NCBI RefSeq assembly: GCF_013055795.1
Contig: NZ_JABETO010000043.1
Span: forward strand, 1-48,315
Source: Streptomyces sp. I05A-00742
GTDB lineage: Bacteria > Actinomycetota > Actinomycetes > Streptomycetales > Streptomycetaceae
Direction: 5' to 3'
Length of the DNA stretch: 48,315 bases
Below the pieces are notes generated by a model that saw nothing but the letters and a program-made list of their open reading frames with translations, searched no databases and was not told where the DNA came from. Each line of letters opens with the position of its first letter. Position 1 is the first letter of the stretch. Of this stretch, positions 16,860 to 24,668 are shown piece by piece. The position numbers and the translations under genes were made by a program.

Positions 16860-17865
16860 GGCGTGCGGCGGCCTCGGCCGGCGCGCGCTCTTCCGGCGGA
16901 TCCTCCTGCCGGAGGGGAACGTCGTCGGTGACCAGCCGCTGACCCGCGTACCCCGACAGTTCGTCACGGGCGCCGGCCAGCCCGGCGTCCTTCTCCAGAA
17001 CGGTCCGCGTCCCCGCCTCCAGCCGCACGGTGAGCCCCTGGGCGCCGGTGCCCTGACGGCCCGCGGAGACCGTGCAGGTGACGCCGGGGGACGGCCGCTT
17101 GGCCGAGGTGCCGGGCAGGAGCTCGACGGACTTCTCGGCAGCGCCGAGCGGGATCGATCCCATCGCCTCGCGGACGTCCCGCAGCAGGTGCTCCGCGCTG
17201 TCGTCCAGCGAACCGGGCGCGAGCCGGAACACCTCGTCCAGCCGCACCGGGCCGTGTCCGCGCAGACCCACGACGCGGAAGCGGACGGCCCGGGTCGCCA
17301 GCAGCCCGTGGCGGTGCAGGACGTAGACGAGGACCATGCCGGTCTTGACCAGGTCCGCCACCACGTCCTCGTCGGGCAGCCGGCCGAGCTGCCAGTGGTG
17401 CGCGACCGGCGCCACGCGCCGCGGCGCCCGGCCCTCGGCGAGGGCGATCAGCCCCTCCTCGACCGACTCCCCGAGGATCCACCACCCGCCCGGGTCGACG
17501 ACGAACAGCCGGCCGTTCTCGTCCACGAACAGCGGCGCTTCGGCATCCGTGGCCCCCAGCGGGAACAGCCGCGAGCCGGTCTCCTTGCCGAACGCGGCCG
17601 CCGCGCGGACGGTGAACCGGGCCCGCGCCGGATCGACGACACAACCGGTCGCCGCGACGTCCGTCCCCGGCCCGGCCGGGGGCACGACGAGCCCGTGGAA
17701 GGCCCGCAGCGCGCTCTCCGCCGCGGGGAACGGCTCCCACGACTCCGTGCCGTCGGGCGAGACGGTGCTGACGGCCGTCAGCATGGCGTGCAGGGCGTTG
17801 TAACCGGCGTCGCGGTCGGGGGACCAGCCTGCCGAAACAAGCACGTCGCATTCGCTTGCGGTCAC
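16852..17865 (-). CDS. SUKH-3 immunity protein with unknown C-terminal half
   Basis: 337 residues. Residues ~8-150 (LVSAGWSPDRDAG ... SALRAFHGL ... FGKETGSRLFPLGAT ... LFVDENGRLFVVDPGGWWILGESVEEGL) follow the SUKH-3 pattern of its neighbours. The remaining ~185 residues (from VADLVKTGMVLVYVLHRHGLLA) match nothing I can name; they include a likely alpha/beta stretch and an acidic tail ending EERAPAEAAARHE. The GTG start at 17865 overlaps the upstream stop as GTGA. It lies immediately after the free-standing deaminase tip and is the natural candidate for its cognate immunity protein. The C-terminal half could be a second immunity fold or a regulatory domain. Confidence 0.72.
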   Translation of the reverse strand: MTASECDVLVSAGWSPDRDAGYNALHAMLTAVSTVSPDGTESWEPFPAAESALRAFHGLVVPPAGPGTDVAATGCVVDPARARFTVRAAAAFGKETGSRLFPLGATDAEAPLFVDENGRLFVVDPGGWWILGESVEEGLIALAEGRAPRRVAPVAHHWQLGRLPDEDVVADLVKTGMVLVYVLHRHGLLATRAVRFRVVGLRGHGPVRLDEVFRLAPGSLDDSAEHLLRDVREAMGSIPLGAAEKSVELLPGTSAKRPSPGVTCTVSAGRQGTGAQGLTVRLEAGTRTVLEKDAGLAGARDELSGYAGQRLVTDDVPLRQEDPPEERAPAEAAARHE

Positions 17866-18251
17866 GGTTGTCTGATCTCCACACCCAGGCGGTTCAGGAG
17901 AGCGGTACAGGATCGGCAGGGGAGGGTGCCACGACCGTGCTCCGGATCTCCCTGCTCCCGGACAAGAACTGAGACGATCAACGAGCCTTCGAAGTGCGGC
18001 ACCGAATCGTCGAGTGTGCTGGACCGACCGTCAGTCCTGACGTCGTCCAGCCCCCACAATTGATCGGACACCAGAGCGGATTCCGCACAACGGCCCAAGA
18101 ACGACTCACGTTGCTCCACGGGTAGCGCCCGGAAGAATGCACCCACTGCCGGGTGCAGGCGTGGCTCGCCCTCTCCCGCAAGGCTGGTGATGCTGAAGAT
18201 CTTGCCCTGGATCAGGAGACTGGAGGCGACGCCCGGAACGACCTCAGACAT
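17862..18251 (-). CDS. Free-standing YwqJ-like deaminase domain
   Basis: 129 residues. The protein begins exactly where the toxin's C-terminal domain begins: VASSLLIQGKIFSITS here corresponds to AGSLLHNGVITSHTS in the toxin. It then has HPAV, a CAE motif at residues 55-57 and PCRSC at 111-115, which are the zinc-site and catalytic-Glu motifs of the deaminase fold. So it looks catalytically intact but has no secretion or WXG100 N-terminus. The ATG at 18251 overlaps the SUKH-3 stop by 8 bases and its own stop overlaps the next start by 4. It may be an orphan toxin tip, an accessory deaminase, or a decoy that titrates immunity protein. Codon use is less GC-biased than in flanking core genes. Confidence 0.78.
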   Translation of the reverse strand: MSEVVPGVASSLLIQGKIFSITSLAGEGEPRLHPAVGAFFRALPVEQRESFLGRCAESALVSDQLWGLDDVRTDGRSSTLDDSVPHFEGSLIVSVLVREQGDPEHGRGTLPCRSCTALLNRLGVEIRQP

Positions 18252-18717
18252 AGAATTCCTCCGCGGCTACGGTCCTGCCCCCGAGTCGGTTTGCGAACAT
18301 TTCCAAGGCTCCCTCGCCCAGGAAATACGAACCGGAATGATGCAGATAGAAGAACCGGTCGACTTCGTCCACCAGAAGAATTCCCCCCTCGTACGTCTCG
18401 TAGCCGACCGGGAACAGGCGCTGCCCGAGGTCATTCGCGAGTTCGACGATATCCTCGGCGTCTTCGTCGTATCCACCGGTAGGATCGAGGATCAGTCGCA
18501 CACCGGTGGTCTCGGAAATAGGAAGTTCCAGCTTCCCGTACGAGCGAAGAAAAGCCTCGGCCGTCGCGAGCAAGGATAGCGTTTCCCCTTGCTCGCGAAA
18601 ATCCCGGATGCGTGCCTCGATCAGCACCTCCACCTCGCTCCCCGCATCGCGGCCCTCGAACCAGCCATGAGCCGCCAACCAGGATCCAACCTCTTCGGAA
18701 GGCGGTACCGTTGACAT
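18244..18717 (-). CDS. SUKH-3 family immunity protein
   Basis: 157 residues. A single SUKH-3 domain covers almost the whole protein: VGSWLAAHGWFEGRDAG, then EAFLRSYGKLEL, LANDLGQRLFPVGY, LLVDEVDRFFYLHHSGSYFLGEGALEMF. Proteins of this fold bind and block toxin domains in the same cell. The ATG at 18717 has GAGGAG 5 bases upstream; an alternative ATG at 18750 would overlap the toxin stop as ATGA and add 11 residues, so coupled translation is also possible. Position directly after the toxin makes it the prime cognate immunity protein. The gene uses more A/T at wobble positions than the core genes, which fits recent exchange. Confidence 0.85.
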   Translation of the reverse strand: MSTVPPSEEVGSWLAAHGWFEGRDAGSEVEVLIEARIRDFREQGETLSLLATAEAFLRSYGKLELPISETTGVRLILDPTGGYDEDAEDIVELANDLGQRLFPVGYETYEGGILLVDEVDRFFYLHHSGSYFLGEGALEMFANRLGGRTVAAEEFYV

Positions 18718-18746
18718 CCATGCTCCTCGAACTTCGTTGCTTGCAC

Positions 18747-20525
18747 TCATCTTATGGCCCTGACGCCTAGGCGCGGCAGCATGGTCTCGCAGGAATCGCA
18801 CGGGCGCTTGTAATCACCGTGCTCAAGAGGTTCCACACCCTTCTGCCGGCCAATCTGCCGGGTGTGCACAACCGCACCGTCCAGCGCATTCCTGGCGTCT
18901 TCCGGAGTGCGAATATGCGTCCCATTCGGGTCCATCTGATGTAATCGGTCGGATATGAGGGCCACTTCCGCACAGTTGCCGTGGCCGATTGACTTCGTTC
19001 CACGGCCGGCCGCGGCATCGGCCTCGATGTCGTCCAGCGCCTGTTGCACCGCAGGGTGGATCGTGGGCGTCTGGGCCGCGTGTCCGCGGGCCGCCCGGTC
19101 GGGCGGAAGGTCCCCGGAGATCTTGAGGCGCTGAAAACTGGTGTGCGACGTGATCACTCCGTTGTGCAGGAGACTGCCTGCGCACCCCGTTTTGACCCTG
19201 TCCTTTCCGGGCTCCCTGGGGCCTCTACCCCCGTCGTCCTTCGGCTTGTTCGCCTCGTCAGCACAGACCTTGGACTGGTCGAGGGTAAGACGCTCCTGCT
19301 CCTCACGGCTCAGGTGCGAAACGTCCTGTGCGTCCGTACGGTGATGGCGGGTCTCGTTGGCGGTGTGCCCGTGCCAACCCGGCTGAGGGTCCAGCGGACG
19401 CCCTCCCGCAGCGCCACCACCCCCACCGTTCCCACCCGGCCCTTTGCCGCCACCCCTACCAGCCCCACTCCCGCCGCCGGAGCCGTCCGCCGGCATCTGG
19501 TCGGGGTGGTGCTTCTTGACGCCGTTCATGCTGTCGCGGGCGTGCTGGTCCTGCCTCTTCTGGCTCTTGCCCGCCGCGGTCAGGCCGTCGCCGACATCGT
19601 TGAGGTGCTTCCTCAGCTGACCGTGCGCCTCGTCGAGGGACTTCATCGCCTTCTCGGCGACTTCCTCGATCGCCTTGGCCAGGGAACCGCGTCCACGGGT
19701 GCGGCCGAAGTGGTTGCGGGAGGTGTGGAGGTGCTTGCCTCCCTTCTCGTCCAGGTGCTTGGAGTGGTCGTGCACTTTGCCGGTGAAGGTGTTGTGCTCG
19801 TGGTCGTCGAAGACGAGGTCGGCGCTGCCTCCGCCGCCCCCGCCGGCACTGGCCAGGACGAGACCGCCTCCCGCGCCACCGGCGCTGGCGATCTTGAGGT
19901 TGTTCTTGCCTGCCTGGACGGTCTGCTGGAGATTGACGCCGTCCTGGACTCCGAGTCCGTCGGAGACGACCTGGACGATGAGATCGGTGGTCATCGCGTC
20001 CAGAGCGGCAAAGACCGGGCCGGTCACCACGGAGAGCACTTCCTGAGCGGCGGCCTCGGCTGCTTCCTTCAGGATGCGCTTGACCACGGTGCGGGTGATC
20101 GCGACGCCGCCGATGGCCCCGAGCTCCGACAGGCCCAGGGTTAACGGTGCCGCGGCCTGAGCCGCCGCCACCTCCGTCGCCAGAATGCCCAGTTGGACGA
20201 TGGCCGCCCCCTTGGCGCCCGCGACGACGACCGCCGCCCCGTCCATGGCACCCGCTAACAGACGGGCGCCCTCCGCGAGGTTGTGCAGGTGCTTGCCGTT
20301 CAGCTTGCGGACGTGCGCCTCGATCGCCGCCGTCATCTCACCGCGGTTGGTGGAAATGAGGCGGTTCAAGGCCACGTTGGAGTCGCCGCGGCCCGTGTCC
20401 ACGTCCTTGGCGAAACCCCGGAGCGACTTGGCCATGTCGCGGTAGTCGTCTTCGTCCACGTTCGGCCAGTTGACGCCGATAAGGTCGAGCACGAAGACCA
20501 ATTTGTCCGGAAGGACAACCCCCAT
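18747..20525 (-). CDS. Polymorphic toxin: WXG100/CpnT-like N-terminus, Gly-rich linker, YwqJ-like deaminase tip
   Basis: 592 residues. The N-terminal ~190 residues (LPDKLVFVLDLIGVNWPNVDEDDYRDMAKSLRGF, Trp20) have the helical WXG100-like pattern of CpnT-type ESX substrates, with an Ala-rich hydrophobic middle (about 85-160). A Gly-rich, then His/charged coiled region follows (about 215-345), then a Gly/Ser linker (about 345-385). The C-terminal domain from ~447 has SLLHNGVITSHTS, IHPAVQQALDD, a CAE motif at 518-520 and PCDSC at 575-579, the signatures of YwqJ-like nucleic-acid deaminases. The ATG has GGGGGAG 5 bases upstream and a likely promoter lies at 20569-20597. It is probably exported by the adjacent type VII apparatus and neutralised by the SUKH-3 proteins encoded just downstream. 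The domain names are my recognition of patterns. Confidence 0.85.
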   Translation of the reverse strand: MGVVLPDKLVFVLDLIGVNWPNVDEDDYRDMAKSLRGFAKDVDTGRGDSNVALNRLISTNRGEMTAAIEAHVRKLNGKHLHNLAEGARLLAGAMDGAAVVVAGAKGAAIVQLGILATEVAAAQAAAPLTLGLSELGAIGGVAITRTVVKRILKEAAEAAAQEVLSVVTGPVFAALDAMTTDLIVQVVSDGLGVQDGVNLQQTVQAGKNNLKIASAGGAGGGLVLASAGGGGGGSADLVFDDHEHNTFTGKVHDHSKHLDEKGGKHLHTSRNHFGRTRGRGSLAKAIEEVAEKAMKSLDEAHGQLRKHLNDVGDGLTAAGKSQKRQDQHARDSMNGVKKHHPDQMPADGSGGGSGAGRGGGKGPGGNGGGGGAAGGRPLDPQPGWHGHTANETRHHRTDAQDVSHLSREEQERLTLDQSKVCADEANKPKDDGGRGPREPGKDRVKTGCAGSLLHNGVITSHTSFQRLKISGDLPPDRAARGHAAQTPTIHPAVQQALDDIEADAAAGRGTKSIGHGNCAEVALISDRLHQMDPNGTHIRTPEDARNALDGAVVHTRQIGRQKGVEPLEHGDYKRPCDSCETMLPRLGVRAIR

Positions 20526-20568
20526 CTCAGCTCCCCCGTCAATGAACCGTCAGAAATCGAGCTATCCG

Positions 20569-20597
20569 ACTGTAGGCAAGATCCGGTTGATCCTCAA
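20569..20597 (-). promoter_or_regulatory. Probable promoter of the toxin-immunity cassette
   Basis: On the minus strand TTGAGG (20597-20592) and TACAGT (20574-20569) are 17 bases apart, close to the vegetative consensus. The predicted start point is near 20562, giving a leader of about 37 bases before the toxin ATG at 20525. Confidence 0.45.
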
Positions 20598-20755
20598 TTT
20601 CCTTACCCGTGGCGGATCGCACACTTCCGCATGGCCACGGCACCTCTTCCCCGAAGGCCCGGTCCGGCACGCCCGGTGGCCGGTAGCCTGACCGCGGGTC
20701 AGGCGGTTCGTGGACCCGCGGTGTTCGTCATCCGTGCTGAAAGGAACTCCCCCTG

Positions 20756-20986
20756 ATGGCTACCCAGCGTGAGACGGAAGAGCTGTACGCCATGGACATC
20801 TCCGGCGTCGAGTGGCTCAGCGCTCCCGACAACCCGACCAAGGAGCGAGTGGAGATCGCCTACCTCCCCGGCGGCGCCGTCGCCATGCGCAACTCCGAGG
20901 ACCCCGACACGGTGCTCCGGTACACCGCGAGTGAATGGCGCGCCTTCGTCCTCGGCGTGCGGGACGGCGAGTTCGACATCACCTGA
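20756..20986 (+). CDS. DUF397 family protein
   Basis: 76 residues, a typical length. The protein has the DUF397 pattern: an N-terminal W (VEWLSAPDN), ERVEIAYLPGGAVAMRNSEDPDTVLRYTASEWRAFVLGVRDGEFD. DUF397 proteins are usually encoded next to an XRE-type (Scr1-like) helix-turn-helix regulator and are thought to act with it; no such regulator is present here, so this copy is an orphan. The ATG at 20756 is preceded by AAGGA at 10 bases. It diverges from the toxin gene (230 bases between) and ends in a very strong terminator. Confidence 0.88.
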   Translation: MATQRETEELYAMDISGVEWLSAPDNPTKERVEIAYLPGGAVAMRNSEDPDTVLRYTASEWRAFVLGVRDGEFDIT

Positions 20987-21010
20987 GTCCGGTCCGCATC
21001 GCGCGCAACA

Positions 21011-21060
21011 CGCAGCGGCCCCTGCCGCCTCCTCGGGGAGGCGCGGCAGGGGCCGCTGCG
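21011..21060 (+). terminator. Strong terminator after the DUF397 gene
   Basis: A perfect 18-base stem (21011-21028 with 21043-21060, CGCAGCGGCCCCTGCCGC) closes a loop that itself contains CCTC/GAGG pairing. TTGC follows. It lies 25 bases past the stop. Confidence 0.8.
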
Positions 21061-21149
21061 TTGCTCTGCCCCGACGGGCCATGACCGGCCCGGCGGGTCC
21101 GCCGGGGTGCGGGAGGGGGCGGGGCGGGCGGGGCGGATGGTTCAGGTGG

Positions 21150-21640
21150 CGGGTGTTCGGCCGTCTACCGGTCTCGTCGTTGCGCACGTTCAAGATGGCC
21201 GGCTACGGGACGGGGGCGGCGGGGGTTGTCGGTCGACTGCGGCATCCTGGGTGGCCGGGGTGATGTGGCGGGTGGGGCGTGGGCTGCTGGCAGGGTGGGG
21301 CTCAACCGGAACCGGTGGATCGGGGCGGGATTTTGGTCCCACACGCCGTATTTCGCGCCCCGATCCACCACTTTCCGTCCCACCGCCCCGGAAGCCGCCC
21401 CACCGGACCGGAAGCCGGACGACCGGCCCCGGCCAGGCGCCCGCCTCCCCGTAGCCCGCCGCTTCTGGACCCACGCAACGACGAAACGGACGGCCGGGCA
21501 AGCACCCGCCGCGTAAACCCCCACCGCTGCCGCCCGGCCCGAGCCACCACCGGCCTGACAGCCAACAACCGGCCCCCGCCCCCGCTCCGCGTAGCCGGCC
21601 GCCTTGACCCGCGCGACGACGAGACGGCCGGACGGCTCTG
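21150..21640. repeat. Three copies of a ~55-base dispersed repeat (two direct, one inverted)
   Basis: Two plus-strand units at about 21430-21490 and 21573-21636 share the frame CCCGTAGCC(C/G)GCCG...GACCC(A/G)CGC(A/G)ACGACGA(A/G)ACGG. A third, inverted unit lies at about 21158-21217 (on the minus strand CCCGTAGCCGGCC...GCGCAACGACGAGACCGG). The 700-base gap 21061-21747 between the DUF397 and subtilase genes holds no credible gene. Its open frames are Arg/Gly/Pro shadows of these repeats. I believe similar units are scattered in other streptomycete intergenic regions, but that is memory, not a search. Confidence 0.55.
21314..21369. repeat. Perfect 14-base inverted repeat with 28-base loop
   Basis: GGTGGATCGGGGCG (21314-21327) and its exact reverse complement (21356-21369) flank a less GC-rich loop that contains a further GGGA/TCCC pair. 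It sits in the middle of the repeat cluster, between the inverted unit and the two direct units, and may be part of the same mobile or extragenic element, or a terminator for the convergent transcription units. Confidence 0.55.
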
Positions 21641-21747
21641 GACCGGTTGCCCGGCAGGGCCTCCGCGTGTCGCGTAGGGCACTGGCTGCGTCTCGGACCT
21701 ACCTGCGGGCGGCGGCATCACGAGCCGTCAGGAACACACGGCCTGGG

Positions 21748-23130
21748 TCAGGATGCGCCCGGAGGACGAGTTCCCGGGGGCGACTGCGGCGGATACGGCG
21801 GCTCGACCGGCGTCGTGCTGCCATACATCCCCATCCCGCTGCCCGAACCGGCCACCCCGGCCGCCTGCTGCTGCCGCGCCCGCGCCGCCCTCGCCTTGCG
21901 ATTACGGCGCCGGATCAGGAGCGCGAGCAGTACTGCCCCCGGCAGAGCTATGGCCGCCACCCCGCCGATGATCCAGGGCAGGTTGTCGTCCTCGTCCTTG
22001 GACTTGCTCTTCTTCCCCCACGCCAGAGCCGGCGCGTGCGTGACCGGAGCGCTCGGAGCTCCCTCCTTCGCGGAGGGCTTCGCGGCGGCCACGAGCGGGT
22101 TGACGTCGGGCGGTCCCGGGTTGCCCTTGTTCTCCAGGACATTCATCCGGGGACGGATCGTGCCGTAACCGACGTATTCACTGGGCACCTTGCCGTGCGT
22201 GGGCCGACCGGCGGTGTCCAGCAGGACGCGCAGGACCTGGTTGCCGGTCCACGTCGGGTGCAGAGACCAAACCAGGGCCGCACTGCCGGAGGCCACGGCA
22301 GTGGCCTGACTAGTTCCCTTGCTACGGCAGTAACCCGTCTTCCCGTCACACACCGTGGGAATGTCGAGACCTGGAGCGGATAGGGCTACCTGCGGGCCGT
22401 GCGTCGAAAACTTACCCATCTTCAGGTGCGAGTCGAGAGCGGTAACTCCCACGACGCCTCGTGTCGCCCCCGGGTAAGAGGCGATATTGGTCTCGCTGCC
22501 GTCATTCCCCGCAGCGGCGAAAAGGAGCTTGCCACGCTTGATGGCATAGTCCACTGCGCGCTGGATTTTCGCTTGGCTCTTGCCGTCTGTTGACGCCGCG
22601 TCGACACCGATGGACATGCTGATGATCTTCGCGTCGCTATCTGCTGCGTATCTGACGGCATCGGCGATAGGGTCTACGCTCCCCACTCCCAAGCCTGTAC
22701 TCACCTTTATCGGGAGAATGCGGGCTCCCGGCGCGAGGCCCATGACTTGCATGTCGCTCCGGCCGTCACCGGCAATGAGGGTCGCCATCGCGGTGCCATG
22801 AGGTTCGCCGCCTCCGCGGCCGTCCTTGCCCTCTTCTCCGAAGGAGAAGCTCTTTCCGGGGAGCACTCTCCCCCTCAGCTCCGGCTGAGAGGCCCGGACA
22901 CCGGTATCCACTACCGCGACGGTGACGCCTTTGCCCGTGGTCTTTTCCCACATGCGCTCGGCCTGCATCGTCTCCAAGTACCACTGACCATCACGGACGG
23001 TCTCGGCACTCGCGGAAGGAGCAGCGAGCCCACCGGTGGCGAGCAGAGAACTCAAGGCGGATGCCACAACCAGTACTCGGCGGCAAGCGCCTGTCATCTT
23101 CGTCTTGTTCACGTGTTCTCTGCTCACCAT
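21748..23130 (-). CDS. Second mycosin-like subtilisin (S8) protease, membrane anchored
   Basis: 460 residues. A signal peptide (RRVLVVASALSSLLATGGLAAPSASA, about 17-42) leads to an S8 domain with the triad Asp75 (VAVVDTG), His111 (PHGTAMA) and Ser274 (KGTSQATAVA). A C-terminal transmembrane helix follows at about 390-412 with an Arg-rich cytoplasmic edge (RRRNRKARAARAR) and a Gly/Pro-rich tail. This is the mycosin layout, so it is a second MycP-like enzyme in the same locus. It closes the esxB-esxA operon, 20 bases after the previous gene, and probably cleaves substrates or partners of that operon outside the membrane. The start is uncertain: ATG 23130, GTG 23127 and an internal GTG six codons later are all open, none with a strong site. 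Confidence 0.87.
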   Translation of the reverse strand: MVSREHVNKTKMTGACRRVLVVASALSSLLATGGLAAPSASAETVRDGQWYLETMQAERMWEKTTGKGVTVAVVDTGVRASQPELRGRVLPGKSFSFGEEGKDGRGGGEPHGTAMATLIAGDGRSDMQVMGLAPGARILPIKVSTGLGVGSVDPIADAVRYAADSDAKIISMSIGVDAASTDGKSQAKIQRAVDYAIKRGKLLFAAAGNDGSETNIASYPGATRGVVGVTALDSHLKMGKFSTHGPQVALSAPGLDIPTVCDGKTGYCRSKGTSQATAVASGSAALVWSLHPTWTGNQVLRVLLDTAGRPTHGKVPSEYVGYGTIRPRMNVLENKGNPGPPDVNPLVAAAKPSAKEGAPSAPVTHAPALAWGKKSKSKDEDDNLPWIIGGVAAIALPGAVLLALLIRRRNRKARAARARQQQAAGVAGSGSGMGMYGSTTPVEPPYPPQSPPGTRPPGAS

Positions 23131-23150
23131 CCGGCGTCGCGTACGAGGTT

Positions 23151-24650
23151 CTACTCGATCACGGGAGGAACGTTGTCCGCTCCACCCACAGTCCAGGTTT
23201 CCTCATCCTCGGTCAGGTATCCGGGGCCGTCGGGTCGCTTGCGTTCCTTCTCCGCTCCACGACCCGCAACTCCGGCAGCACTCCCCCCACGGACGAGCCC
23301 GCTGCCGCCCGGAGTGAATTCGCGTCCTGCCCCCTGCGAACCCGAGGGAGCTCTCACGACACCACCGGGCTGCGACGCGAACCGCTTCGCAGTACCACCG
23401 GGCCCCAGGGAAGGAGAGCCCGTCCCCATGGCCCCCGGCATCCCCATCATTCCACGGCCCATTTGCTGTGGTTCGCCACCGATGACCGTCCCACGAGGAA
23501 CTCCCCGGCCGGCCCCGGCACCCGGGCCGGTCGAAGGGGTACCGCCGATGATGCCGGTGTCGGTTCGCGGCACAGCCGGCACCTTCCCGACCCCGGGGAC
23601 GCCGAAACGACCAGGGTCGATGGCACTCCTTCCAGGCCTGCCGGTGTTCACCGGTGAGGTCGGCGGGACTCCCGGTCCGTTGGGAACTCCGGGGTGGTTC
23701 CGACCAGGAAGCGGGTATCCAGGCACCCCCGGCGCTGTCGGCAGCGGTGGAACGGACCGCGTGTGGTCGGGCGGTACGGGCGTCCCTGGGCCGGACGGGA
23801 TGGTCGGTGTCGGTGTCGGCGTCGGGACCGTGGGCACGGACGGTCCGCTGTCGATGCGAGTGCTGCCGTTGCCCTGGCTGGAATCCGAGCCATCGTGACC
23901 GTGTGCCGGAACGTGCACCGGTCCGGTCCCGGAGTCGCCGTGAACCGGCGGCGGAACCTGCGTGCCCGACGGGTCGGGATAGGCCGCCCCGGGCGTGTGC
24001 GGTACCGAGTTGCTACCGCCTGCGGAACCAGCACCGCCCGCCCCCGGACCGTAGGACGACTGACTGGCGGGTCCCCCGCCGGAGCCGCCGCCCGAGGGGC
24101 CGTACGGCTCGCCCCATTCGAGACCCCCGTCCTTGACACCTGTCTGGACCGGCATCGGCCGGAACTCCGGTACCTCCAGCCCCTTGATCGTCGTCGCCGC
24201 CGCCTGGCACGTCGAAGCTGCCCTCCGCACGTGAGGCATCACCTTTTCGCGCTTGGCCTCTACCGTCTTCAGGCGGTCTTTTTCCTTGTCCGCGTCGGCA
24301 TAGCACTGCCCGACCGCCTCGGGCGGCGTGTCGGAGATCTGCCGTACGGCATCCTGGACGTCGTTGCCGGCCGAGACCATGTGCTCGCCTGTCGTCCCGG
24401 CGACATGGGCAAGCTTGATGATCTGCTTGGCGAAGGCGTCACCCCACTCGCGGAAGGCGTCGCCTCCCTGGCCCTTCCACTCGGTCCGGCCGACGTGTCC
24501 CTTGAGCTCGTTGCCGATGCTCTCGATCTCCGTCTTGGCATCCTTCAGGGCCTGGCCCTTGCTGCACAGTTCCTGGCCCTTGGCCTGAATGAAGGAGTAG
24601 TAAATGCCCTCGTAGGACATGTTCTCCACACTGGTGGAACCATCACTCAT
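23151..24650 (-). CDS. WXG-type protein with long Pro/Gly-rich tail ending in EDEETW
   Basis: 499 residues. The N-terminal ~165 residues are helical and contain a WXG-type turn (TEWKGQGGDAF, Trp58-Gly60) in the position expected for an ESX substrate hairpin. From ~175 to ~470 the chain is low-complexity Gly/Pro/Ser/Thr (for example TPTPTPTIPSGPG). It ends YLTEDEETWTVG (478-489), a tail I remember from several Streptomyces WXG-type proteins. Such proteins are often mis-annotated as IF-2 because of composition. The ATG at 24650 has GGAGG 6 bases upstream. It is the fourth gene of the esxB-esxA operon. It is probably secreted or cell-wall located by analogy with PPE/Esp proteins; its function is unknown. 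Confidence 0.75.
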   Translation of the reverse strand: MSDGSTSVENMSYEGIYYSFIQAKGQELCSKGQALKDAKTEIESIGNELKGHVGRTEWKGQGGDAFREWGDAFAKQIIKLAHVAGTTGEHMVSAGNDVQDAVRQISDTPPEAVGQCYADADKEKDRLKTVEAKREKVMPHVRRAASTCQAAATTIKGLEVPEFRPMPVQTGVKDGGLEWGEPYGPSGGGSGGGPASQSSYGPGAGGAGSAGGSNSVPHTPGAAYPDPSGTQVPPPVHGDSGTGPVHVPAHGHDGSDSSQGNGSTRIDSGPSVPTVPTPTPTPTIPSGPGTPVPPDHTRSVPPLPTAPGVPGYPLPGRNHPGVPNGPGVPPTSPVNTGRPGRSAIDPGRFGVPGVGKVPAVPRTDTGIIGGTPSTGPGAGAGRGVPRGTVIGGEPQQMGRGMMGMPGAMGTGSPSLGPGGTAKRFASQPGGVVRAPSGSQGAGREFTPGGSGLVRGGSAAGVAGRGAEKERKRPDGPGYLTEDEETWTVGGADNVPPVIE

Positions 24651-24668
24651 GATCTACCTCCCCCGACG

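Noticed and set aside
21165..21721. Several overlapping frames in the repeat gap
   Set aside because: They are translations of the repeat units on both strands, without start sites or family likeness.
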